Assembly (NCBI GenBank): GCA_034437515.1
Contig: DAOTTX010000102.1
Coordinates: 1-5,031 of the forward strand
DNA length: 5,031 nt
Source of the DNA: DAOTTX01 sp034437515
GTDB lineage: Bacteria > Chloroflexota > Anaerolineae > Aggregatilineales > Phototrophicaceae
Direction: 5' to 3'
The position numbers were made by a program, and so were the translations under genes. Each line of letters begins with the position of its first letter. Positions within the stretch are counted from its first letter, which is position 1. Shown here piece by piece: positions 1-5,031 of the stretch. Below the pieces are notes generated by a model. That model was not told where the DNA came from and searched no databases. It saw only the letters and a program-made list of their open reading frames with translations.

Positions 1-97
1 CGAGCGTAGGCATGTTGCACCACCTGTTGATTCATTCAAGAAAAACCAACAGATGCCATACCTGCGTGTTTTTTACCAGTCACAACTCTCATTTAGC

Positions 98-103
98 GGA
101 AAG
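98..103 (+). promoter_or_regulatory. Ribosome binding site for the membrane protein
   Basis: GGAAAG stands 7 bases before the ATG at 111. It favours this start over the upstream in-frame ATG at 12. The match to a Shine-Dalgarno sequence is moderate. Confidence 0.5.
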
Positions 104-110
104 TAGAGTT

Positions 111-689
111 ATGTTTACGAACGATGTGTTCTTCTTTGCGGTGATGCTCACAGGTGCTGTCCTTGCCGGGTTCAGCGGATTGATTGGTGTTAGTCGCACG
201 CGTGATGACGCCGAACGTACCGGTTTACGCTTGCTCTTAGAGCTGACCCTCGCCACCGTTTGCTTTGCGCTGCTGCCATTTCCGCTACATGCCGCTTTCA
301 ACAATGGTGTGGTCGTCTGGAGCCTTGCCAGTCTGATCCTGGGGCTGTATCTCCTCTTACAACTGACGCGCATCTACGCCAAAGCCTCACGCTATCGCAT
401 CGTGCAACCGCTGATGATCCTGTCGCTACTTGTGTTTTCTGCTATTGTGTTCACAATAGAAGTCATCAACTTCTTCTGGTGGCATACCCTTGCGGGTTAC
501 GCTGGGGGATTGCTCTGGCTGCTCTTACTTTCCGGCGTACAATATATTGCGTACATATGCTATGACCGCTCTCAACTGGATAATCATGTTCATCAGGCGA
601 CAAGCCCCTATCAGCCTCGCTATCATGGGATTGCTGCTGACCGGCTGCGCCGCCACCACCTCGCAAATCATCCCCACCGCGAGACCTAG
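111..689 (+). CDS. Small polytopic membrane protein of unknown function
   Basis: The 192-residue product is strongly hydrophobic, with about five likely membrane segments near residues 5-26, 39-58, 68-87, 99-122 and 129-150. A basic/acidic stretch (SRTRDDAERTGLR, about 28-40) follows the first segment. The pattern AGFSGLIGV, then charged residues, then LLLELTLATVCFALLP resembles a widespread family of uncharacterised small membrane proteins; this is from memory and no function is known to me. The start at 111 is preferred because GGAAAG lies 7 bases upstream and the membrane segment begins at once. An in-frame ATG at 12 would add 33 polar residues unlike a membrane protein N-terminus. The last ~40 residues (from about 151) are polar, His/Arg-rich and overlap the next gene in another frame, so this tail may not be conserved. 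GC content is lower than in the following genes. No promoter is convincing in bases 1-110. Confidence 0.72.
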   Translation: MFTNDVFFFAVMLTGAVLAGFSGLIGVSRTRDDAERTGLRLLLELTLATVCFALLPFPLHAAFNNGVVVWSLASLILGLYLLLQLTRIYAKASRYRIVQPLMILSLLVFSAIVFTIEVINFFWWHTLAGYAGGLLWLLLLSGVQYIAYICYDRSQLDNHVHQATSPYQPRYHGIAADRLRRHHLANHPHRET

Positions 690-1611
690 CCCGACACCGA
701 CGCTGACCGCCGCGCCGACGGACACGCCCGACCGGGCGGCGACGTTGACCGCCGCGCCTTCCGCGACCGACATTCAACCGACCGCCGGGCCATCACCGAC
801 CTCGTTGTTCGGCCCGACGCGCACACCTTTACCCGGCGCACCGACCGCGACCAATCCACCCGACCTGAACGCCCCGCGCATCGAGTATTTTTCGTCTGAT
901 TCAGACGCCGTCGCCCCCGGCGGTACATTGACGTTGTTCTGGTCTACACAAAACGTAGATCGTGCGGTGATCTATCGCTTAGACCGTGCCGGGGAGCGCA
1001 CCGAGGTGATTAACGTCAACCCGGCGGGGAACTACACCTATCAGACCCGCAGGGCGGATCGCGGAGAGATCAACTTTGTGTTGATCGCCGAAGAGCAAGA
1101 AGCGGCGGTTCAACAGCGGTTGACCGTGCCGCTGGCCTGCCCGATTGCGTGGTTCTTCGGTCCCCCGCCGACCGAATGCCCTAACGATGAGGCCGTCGAA
1201 ACCACCATCACCGAGCAGACCTTCGAGCGCGGACGCATGATCTACATCGCGGCAACCAATCAGATTTATGTATTGTTCAACGACGAGAACGACCCGGCGT
1301 GGATTCAGTTCGACAACCGCTATGACCCTGCGATTCACCCGGAAAGCCTGGAAAATTTCCCCGGTGGGCCGGGTACCTTCCAGCCTATCGCGGAGTTGGG
1401 GTTTGTGTGGCGCGGCAACGACACCGTCCGTAATCGGCTCGGTCTGGGTACCACTGCCGCCGAAGCGTTTGACGGCTTCTTGCAAGATGCGACGTTGGTC
1501 GATGGTAATGACGCGCTTTACATTAGCAGCACCAACGCCACTGTGCTTGAACTGCTGCCGCGTGGCGGTGCCTGGCAGTTGATTACCGCTCCGCAGGCAC
1601 CGGGGGGGTGA
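586..1611 (+). CDS. Exported lipoprotein with Thr/Pro-rich linker and Ig-like domain
   Basis: The 341-residue product has a lipoprotein signal peptide: MFIRR, a hydrophobic stretch, and the lipobox LLTG-C with the lipidated Cys at 21. It should be anchored on the outer face of the cytoplasmic membrane. Residues 22-95 are a Thr/Pro/Ala-rich spacer. Residues about 97-181 look like a beta-sandwich (Ig-like) domain, with a PGGTLTLFWST strand pattern. Residues about 184-334 form a second domain that starts CPIAWFFGPPPTECP (Cys185 and Cys198 could pair) and contains FERGRMIYIAATNQIYVLF and a similar later stretch, GNDALYISS. I recall similar proteins in Chloroflexota but no known function. The ATG at 586 has only a weak TGGA upstream; 562 is an in-frame alternative adding 8 residues (349 aa), with no better ribosome site. 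Both starts lie inside the preceding gene, suggesting translational coupling. The C-terminus ends in a run of seven G. Confidence 0.83.
   Translation: MFIRRQAPISLAIMGLLLTGCAATTSQIIPTARPSPTPTLTAAPTDTPDRAATLTAAPSATDIQPTAGPSPTSLFGPTRTPLPGAPTATNPPDLNAPRIEYFSSDSDAVAPGGTLTLFWSTQNVDRAVIYRLDRAGERTEVINVNPAGNYTYQTRRADRGEINFVLIAEEQEAAVQQRLTVPLACPIAWFFGPPPTECPNDEAVETTITEQTFERGRMIYIAATNQIYVLFNDENDPAWIQFDNRYDPAIHPESLENFPGGPGTFQPIAELGFVWRGNDTVRNRLGLGTTAAEAFDGFLQDATLVDGNDALYISSTNATVLELLPRGGAWQLITAPQAPGG
700..758 (+). repeat. Imperfect tandem repeat in the lipoprotein linker
   Basis: Bases 700-716 and 742-758 agree at 16 of 17 positions (ACGCTGACCGCCGCGCC against ACGTTGACCGCCGCGCC). They lie 42 bases, or 14 codons, apart. 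Both encode TLTAAP (residues 39-44 and 53-58). This is the sort of short in-frame duplication by which low-complexity Thr/Pro spacers change length. Confidence 0.6.
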
Positions 1612-1634
1612 TTTGTGAAGGAATCCAACACGAT

Positions 1635-1703
1635 TATCATGCAGTTTTCACGCTTCGGGCGTATCATGAATAAAATGCCTGTATAGGAACTCTTATTATC
1701 ATG
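1635..1703 (+). repeat. Three TATCATG direct repeats before the protease gene
   Basis: TATCATG occurs at 1635-1641, 1662-1668 and 1697-1703. The first and third extend to ATTATCATG (1633-1641 and 1695-1703). The third copy includes the start codon of the protease gene. The spacing is 27 and 35 bases. The copies are seen directly; a role as binding sites for a regulator is only a possibility, and the AT-rich gap makes chance a serious alternative. Confidence 0.5.
1647..1676 (+). promoter_or_regulatory. Possible promoter for the site-2 protease gene
   Basis: TTCACG (1647-1652, 4 of 6 matches to the -35 consensus) and TAAAAT (1671-1676, 5 of 6 to the -10 consensus) are separated by 18 bases in the 89-base gap before the protease gene. 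The second TATCATG copy falls within the spacer, so a protein bound there could affect transcription. The -35 match is modest and the assignment is tentative. Confidence 0.3.
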
Positions 1704-3068
1704 TTGAACGAACCCGCATCCTCCATTGACGACGAGAAGCAACGTGTGGATCGCCGTCTGGAACACTCCCTGATGCAATTCCCCGATCAACCACAACGGG
1801 ACGCCGAATACACGCATATTCGGGCAGCGGTGAGCGATGTACTGACGATTTACGATGAGAAGTTTATCCTTGATGATGAAGCTGACGTGCGCCGGGACGA
1901 ACATATCGTCTTGCTGCACGATGAGGGCAGGTTACTACTGACGTTTAAAGGTCGCCTACGCATTAGTTCAGAGACGGCCTACGAACGTCTTGATGAATTT
2001 TTCGCCCGCTACGACCTGCTGCCGATCTTCCGCACCAACGCCACCACACCCAATGCTCCGCATACCATCCATGTGGTGCAGGGGCGCGTCAAACCGGTGG
2101 AGGGCGGGGGCTGGTTGGCGTTGTTTTTATTCATCGCGACGGTATTCAGTGTGTTGTTCGTCGGCACACTCAGCGCGGTGAGTTCAGCCACCGCCGCTGA
2201 AGCCCAGGCCATCATTGATAACCTACCGCTGGAACTATGGCGCGGCATCCCCTATGCGGCGAGCATCTTGTTGATTCTCGGCGCACACGAACTCGGCCAT
2301 TATTTTCTGGCCAGGCGCAACAATACCGCCGCCTCGCTGCCTTATTTCCTGCCGTTTCCGTTTGGCATCTTCGGCACGTTCGGCGCGGCGATTCGCCTGC
2401 GTGAGCCGATGCGCAACCGTAAGGTTTTGTTAGAGATTGGCGCGGCGGGCCCGCTGGCAGGGTTGTTCTTTGCGATACCAATTTTATGGGTTGGGCTGGC
2501 GACCTCGGAAGTGGGTTTTATCCAGGGTGGATTGATAGAAGGAAACTCCATCCTCTACGGGGCGTCGAAGTTTTTGATCCTCGGTGAATGGTTGCCCGCC
2601 GACGGGCGAGATGTCTTCGTCAACCAGTTGGCCTGGGCCGGTTGGACGGGGTTGCTCGTCACCGGCTTGAACTTGATCCCGGTGGGGCAGTTAGACGGCG
2701 GACACATCCTCTATTCGCTGCTCGGTGACCGGGCGCGGCAACTTTACTGGCCGATCATCGCCGCGTTGGTCGCGCTGACTGTTCTCGTCGCCAATGAGTT
2801 GTTTATCTTCGTGCTGCTCATTTTGCTGATGGGCAATAACCACGCCACACCGCTGGACGACATCACCGAACTGGACGACAAACGACGTTACATCGCGGTC
2901 ATGTCGTTGATCGTGTTCGCGCTGGTCTTTGTACCTTCGCCCATCACCCAGGCGGAAGCGCGTGAGGGCATCTTCCAGACGCCTAGCGGCAGCGCCGCGC
3001 TCGTGCCGACTTTCGCCGCGTTCGGTCTCGTGCTGGTGCAGCGTATGTGGGCGTGTCTAAGCCGCTAG
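1701..3068 (+). CDS. Site-2 protease-like intramembrane zinc metalloprotease (M50)
   Basis: The 455-residue product carries both M50 active-site motifs in membrane segments: HELGH at 196-200 (two zinc-binding His, catalytic Glu197) and NLIPVGQLDGGH at 324-335 (third zinc ligand Asp332). Other family features are GTFGAAIRLREP and IGAAGPLAGLFF between them. Such enzymes cut transmembrane segments of other proteins, often releasing anti-sigma factors or membrane-bound regulators. Residues 1-130 are a charged, soluble region; about eight hydrophobic segments follow from residue 138. No PDZ domain is visible, so it is not RseP-like. The motif style resembles plant and cyanobacterial EGY proteins. 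TAGGAA (1684-1689) lies 11 bases before the ATG; Met25 is a less likely start. The substrate cannot be told from the sequence; no sigma or anti-sigma gene is in the window. The two upstream genes also encode membrane or envelope proteins. The stop codon sits inside a perfect palindrome. Confidence 0.93.
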   Translation: MLNEPASSIDDEKQRVDRRLEHSLMQFPDQPQRDAEYTHIRAAVSDVLTIYDEKFILDDEADVRRDEHIVLLHDEGRLLLTFKGRLRISSETAYERLDEFFARYDLLPIFRTNATTPNAPHTIHVVQGRVKPVEGGGWLALFLFIATVFSVLFVGTLSAVSSATAAEAQAIIDNLPLELWRGIPYAASILLILGAHELGHYFLARRNNTAASLPYFLPFPFGIFGTFGAAIRLREPMRNRKVLLEIGAAGPLAGLFFAIPILWVGLATSEVGFIQGGLIEGNSILYGASKFLILGEWLPADGRDVFVNQLAWAGWTGLLVTGLNLIPVGQLDGGHILYSLLGDRARQLYWPIIAALVALTVLVANELFIFVLLILLMGNNHATPLDDITELDDKRRYIAVMSLIVFALVFVPSPITQAEAREGIFQTPSGSAALVPTFAAFGLVLVQRMWACLSR

Positions 3069-3075
3069 CGGCTTA
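3058..3075. repeat. Perfect 18-bp palindrome across the protease stop codon
   Basis: TAAGCCGCTAGCGGCTTA equals its own reverse complement. As RNA it could form a 7-bp stem (UAAGCCG with CGGCUUA) and a four-base CUAG loop. The TAG stop of the protease gene is at 3066-3068, in and next to the loop. No U-run follows (the next bases are AAAGTTGC), so it is not a standard intrinsic terminator; it could be a processing or stability hairpin or a protein-binding site. Confidence 0.6.
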
Positions 3076-3079
3076 AAAG

Positions 3080-3108
3080 TTGCGTCCGTTAGCTGAAACA
3101 TCTATCAT
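3080..3108 (+). promoter_or_regulatory. Possible promoter for the SDR/epimerase-like gene
   Basis: TTGCGT (3080-3085) and TATCAT (3103-3108, 5 of 6 to the -10 consensus) are exactly 17 bases apart in the 78-base AT-rich gap. The -35 element keeps only the TTG. This fits the palindrome just upstream marking the end of the previous unit. Together they suggest the SDR gene is transcribed separately from the protease. Confidence 0.4.
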
Positions 3109-3134
3109 TCAAACAAATTTAAATATCACAACAA

Positions 3135-3140
3135 GAGGGA
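3135..3140 (+). promoter_or_regulatory. Strong ribosome binding site for the SDR gene
   Basis: GAGGGA stands 6 bases before the ATG at 3147. It is the best Shine-Dalgarno match in the window and fixes the start of the SDR gene. Confidence 0.7.
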
Positions 3141-3146
3141 AATCAC

Positions 3147-4145
3147 ATGCGCGTTTTTATCATCGGTGGGACGCGGTTCGTCGGACGGGCGCTGACGCAA
3201 GCCGCGCTCGACGCCGGGCACGACGTCACACTGTTCAATCGTGGGCAGACCAACCCTGACCTGTTCCCACAAGTCGAGCATCTGCAAGGCGACCGCGACG
3301 GCGGTCTTGATGCGCTCGAAGGGCGCACCTGGGATGCCGCCATTGACACCTGTGGCTATGTTCCGCGTCTGGTGCGGGATGCGACCGAACAGCTCAAAGA
3401 TGCCGTCGAGCATTACACATTTATCTCTACAATTTCGGTCTACGACGGGTCGGTATACACCAGCACCGGCGCGACCGAAGATGCGCCGCTCGCCACGCTT
3501 GAAGATGAGACGACCGAGGAGGTCACCGGGGAGACTTACGGCGGTCTCAAGGTGTTGTGTGAACAGGCCGCTGAAGTCGTGATGCCGGGGCGTGTGCTGC
3601 ACGCCCGCCCCGGCCTGATTATCGGGCCGCATGACCCGACCGACCGCTTCACCTACTGGCCTGTGCAGGTTGCGCGGGGTGGGCAGGTGTTGGCCCCGCC
3701 AGAGGACGCACCACTACAGGTGATTGATGTGCGTGACCTGGCGAAGTGGCTTATCGCCATGATCGAGGCGCGGAAAACCGGTGCTTACAACGCGACCGGC
3801 CCGGCCTATCCGCTGACGTTCGATAAGGTGCTGATCGACTGCCGCGAGGCCGCCGGGGAAGACTCCGCCGAGGTGCATCACGCCAGTTCGGAATTCCTGC
3901 TCCAACACGAGGCTCAACCGATGGGGTCACTGCCGTTGTGGCTGCCGGAAAGCCACGCCGGGATGTTCCGTGTCTCCGTTGAAAAGGCACTCGCGGATGG
4001 GTTGGTGCTGCGTCCCCTGCCACAGACCATTCAAGATACGCTCTCTTGGTTCAAAGACGAGCGCGGCTTAGACGAGGAACTCCGTGCTGGCATCAACGAT
4101 GAGCGCAAGGACGAACTGCTTAAGGCTATTCCAGATAAAAGGTAA
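3147..4145 (+). CDS. NAD(P)-dependent SDR / epimerase-like protein
   Basis: The 332-residue product is an extended short-chain dehydrogenase/reductase. The N-terminus MRVFIIGGTRFVG holds the dinucleotide-binding glycine motif (Gly7, Gly8, Gly13). FNRG at 30-33 follows the second strand, and an Arg there may favour NADP. The strand FISTISVY (92-99) supplies the catalytic Ser region (Ser94/Ser97), and Tyr131 and Lys135 form the YxxxK pair. RPGLIIGPHDPTDRFTYW (154-171) and VIDVRDLAKW are typical of a family annotated as NAD-dependent epimerase or isoflavone reductase-like; the true substrate is unknown to me. Length is normal for the family. Relatives, as I recall them, end near the equivalent of ERKDELLKA, so the last residues (IPDKR) are likely dispensable. 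The third base of the last sense codon and the TAA stop appear to come from the left end of an adjoining IS66-type element. Confidence 0.88.
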   Translation: MRVFIIGGTRFVGRALTQAALDAGHDVTLFNRGQTNPDLFPQVEHLQGDRDGGLDALEGRTWDAAIDTCGYVPRLVRDATEQLKDAVEHYTFISTISVYDGSVYTSTGATEDAPLATLEDETTEEVTGETYGGLKVLCEQAAEVVMPGRVLHARPGLIIGPHDPTDRFTYWPVQVARGGQVLAPPEDAPLQVIDVRDLAKWLIAMIEARKTGAYNATGPAYPLTFDKVLIDCREAAGEDSAEVHHASSEFLLQHEAQPMGSLPLWLPESHAGMFRVSVEKALADGLVLRPLPQTIQDTLSWFKDERGLDEELRAGINDERKDELLKAIPDKR

Positions 4146-4171
4146 CTACTCAGGTGGGTGAAAAAAGCATC

Positions 4172-4200
4172 TTGGCAAATGGGAACAATGGGTAGAGAAT
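4172..4200 (+). promoter_or_regulatory. Possible transposase promoter within the IS left end
   Basis: TTGGCA (4172-4177, 5 of 6 to the -35 consensus) and GAGAAT (4195-4200, 4 of 6 to the -10 consensus) are 17 bases apart. Transcription would begin about at the ATG at 4207, giving a leaderless or nearly leaderless message. That agrees with the absence of a clear ribosome binding site before the gene. Confidence 0.4.
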
Positions 4201-4206
4201 AGCAAT

Positions 4207-5031
4207 ATGTCAAAGTATCCCATATGTCCCCCCGAATTAAGCCGCGAAGACCTATGGGCGATGAATCTCGAATTGCGCGAGGTCATCACCCAACAAGCCG
4301 CACGCATTCAAACGCTTGAAGATCAACTCGCCAAAAACAGCGGCAACAGTGGCAAGCCGCCCAGCAGCGACGGGCTGAAAAAGAAGCCAACAAGCCAACG
4401 CGAGAAAGGTCAGCGCAAACCAGGCGGTCAAAAAGGACACAAGGGCAGCACGCTGGAGAGGGTGTCGGTTCCAGACGAGACCGTGCTGCACAGGTTGGAT
4501 AGCTGTCCTCATTGCGCGACCGATTTAAGCACCGTGGAGCCGGAACGGGTCGAAAAACGTCAGGTGTTTGACATTCCACTGGTGCAGATCAAGGTGACCG
4601 AACATCAGGTAGAGGTGAAATGCTGTCCGCAGTGTCAGGCGCAGGTGAAGGCCAGTTTTCCAGAGAATGTGACCCATCCGGTGCAGTATGGGAAGCGGAT
4701 TCAGGCGCAAGCAGTGTATTTGAACACCTATCAGTTGCTCCCGCTGGCCCGTATCAGCGAGCTGTTTGAGGATTTCTACGCTCATGCCCCGAGTGAAGCG
4801 ATGGTTTTAGGGGCGCTTGAACAGACGCATGAGCACATTCAGCCCGCTCTGGACGCGATTGAGGCACAATTGGTACAGGCCGATGTGATCCACAACGACG
4901 AAACCGTCATGCGCGTGGAAGGCAAGTTGCATTGGCTGCATGTGGCGTCAACTGACAAGCTGACCGCCTACACCGTGCATCCGAAGCGCGGTCAGGAAGC
5001 GATGCGCGAGATGGATATTCTCCCCCAGTTC
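4207..5031 (+). CDS. tnpC: IS66-family transposase, N-terminal 275 residues
   Basis: The frame is open from the ATG at 4207 to the last base of the window, giving 275 residues; family members usually have roughly 450-550, so about half is missing because the window ends, not because of a stop. The N-terminal part (about 19-45) is a helical, leucine-zipper-like segment, followed by the hallmark LAKNSGNSGKPPSSDG (41-56) and a basic Lys/Gln/Gly-rich stretch. A zinc-finger region follows, with Cys100/Cys103 (CPHC) and Cys140/Cys143 (CPQC). The DDE catalytic domain then begins, and HNDETVMRV gives the first catalytic Asp at 231. The other two catalytic residues lie beyond the window. The protein cuts and joins the element's ends during transposition. 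No frameshift or stop interrupts the visible part, so the element may be intact. Confidence 0.95.
   Translation, partial: MSKYPICPPELSREDLWAMNLELREVITQQAARIQTLEDQLAKNSGNSGKPPSSDGLKKKPTSQREKGQRKPGGQKGHKGSTLERVSVPDETVLHRLDSCPHCATDLSTVEPERVEKRQVFDIPLVQIKVTEHQVEVKCCPQCQAQVKASFPENVTHPVQYGKRIQAQAVYLNTYQLLPLARISELFEDFYAHAPSEAMVLGALEQTHEHIQPALDAIEAQLVQADVIHNDETVMRVEGKLHWLHVASTDKLTAYTVHPKRGQEAMREMDILPQF

Larger units (their letters stand above)
4142..5031 (+). mobile_element. IS66-family insertion sequence, left part (runs off the window)
   Basis: The left end is placed at 4142 because the sequence there begins GTAACTACTCAGGTGGGTG, and IS66-family inverted repeats are known to begin with GTAA. The transposase starts only 65 bases further in. 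No tnpA or tnpB precedes it, which fits the single-gene ISBst12 subgroup. The family makes 8-bp target duplications, so the left copy would be GATAAAAG (4134-4141). The right end is outside the window, so neither the inverted repeat partner nor the duplication can be confirmed. AATGGG occurs twice (4178-4183 and 4187-4192) between the end and the gene. Confidence 0.75.

Noticed and set aside
9..57. Nested inverted repeats GGCAT...ATGCC and CTGTTG...CAACAG
   Set aside because: The short arms need a 10-base bulge to stack, and there is no T-run or conserved element; too weak to call a terminator or riboswitch.
12..110. Upstream in-frame ATG at 12 as the start of gene 1
   Set aside because: It adds 33 polar residues with no membrane or signal character and has no ribosome binding site, while 111 has GGAAAG at good spacing.
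444..457. ATTGTG-TT-CACAAT inverted repeat resembling a regulator site
   Set aside because: It lies within a membrane-segment coding region with no promoter nearby; arms of 6 bases can occur by chance.
725..738. CGCCCG-AC-CGGGCG hairpin
   Set aside because: It is inside GC-rich linker coding sequence, has a short stem and no U-run; expected from base composition.
979..1485. Open 168-codon frame on the minus strand across the lipoprotein
   Set aside because: The + strand product has a lipobox and structured domains; the minus frame has no family features or ribosome site.
3126..3632. Open 168-codon frame on the minus strand across the SDR gene
   Set aside because: It lies opposite a clear SDR with catalytic motifs and shows no recognisable domain; it is a by-product of GC-rich codon use.
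1..5031. tRNA, rRNA, CRISPR array, defence or biosynthetic system
   Set aside because: I saw no repeat-spacer pattern, RNA gene fold or clustered system genes; the content is envelope proteins, a protease, an SDR and an insertion sequence.

Overview
The window looks like chromosomal DNA from a Chloroflexota-type bacterium (Anaerolineae or a relative), probably from an environmental genome. This rests on protein character, not on any marker gene: a lipoprotein with a long Thr/Pro/Ala-rich linker, an EGY-like site-2 protease with a soluble N-terminal region, and an SDR of a type I associate with that phylum. All genes are on the + strand and most of the sequence is coding. The first ~600 bases are visibly less GC-rich than the rest.

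Layout: (1) 111-689, a small multi-span membrane protein of unknown function. (2) 586-1611 (possibly from 562), an exported lipoprotein whose start lies inside the 3' end of gene 1. (3) An 89-base gap with three copies of TATCATG and a possible promoter. (4) 1701-3068, an intramembrane zinc metalloprotease (M50/S2P) with HELGH and LDGGH motifs. Its stop codon is at the centre of a perfect 18-bp palindrome. (5) A 78-base AT-rich gap with a plausible promoter and a strong ribosome binding site. (6) 3147-4145, an NAD(P)-binding SDR/epimerase-like enzyme. (7) From about 4142 to the window end, the left part of an IS66-family insertion sequence whose transposase (from 4207) runs off the window.

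Genes 1-3 are all membrane or envelope proteins and may form an envelope-related group. Genes 1 and 2 are probably co-transcribed; the link to the protease is only by proximity. The SDR appears to be a separate unit. The most informative junction is at 4142: the sequence there begins GTAA, the terminal motif I recall for IS66-family ends, so the last base of the SDR's final sense codon and its TAA stop are probably supplied by the insertion sequence. I see no defence system, CRISPR array, RNA gene or clearly new system. The points of interest are the IS junction, the gene 1/2 overlap, the unassigned lipoprotein domain and several small DNA motifs.
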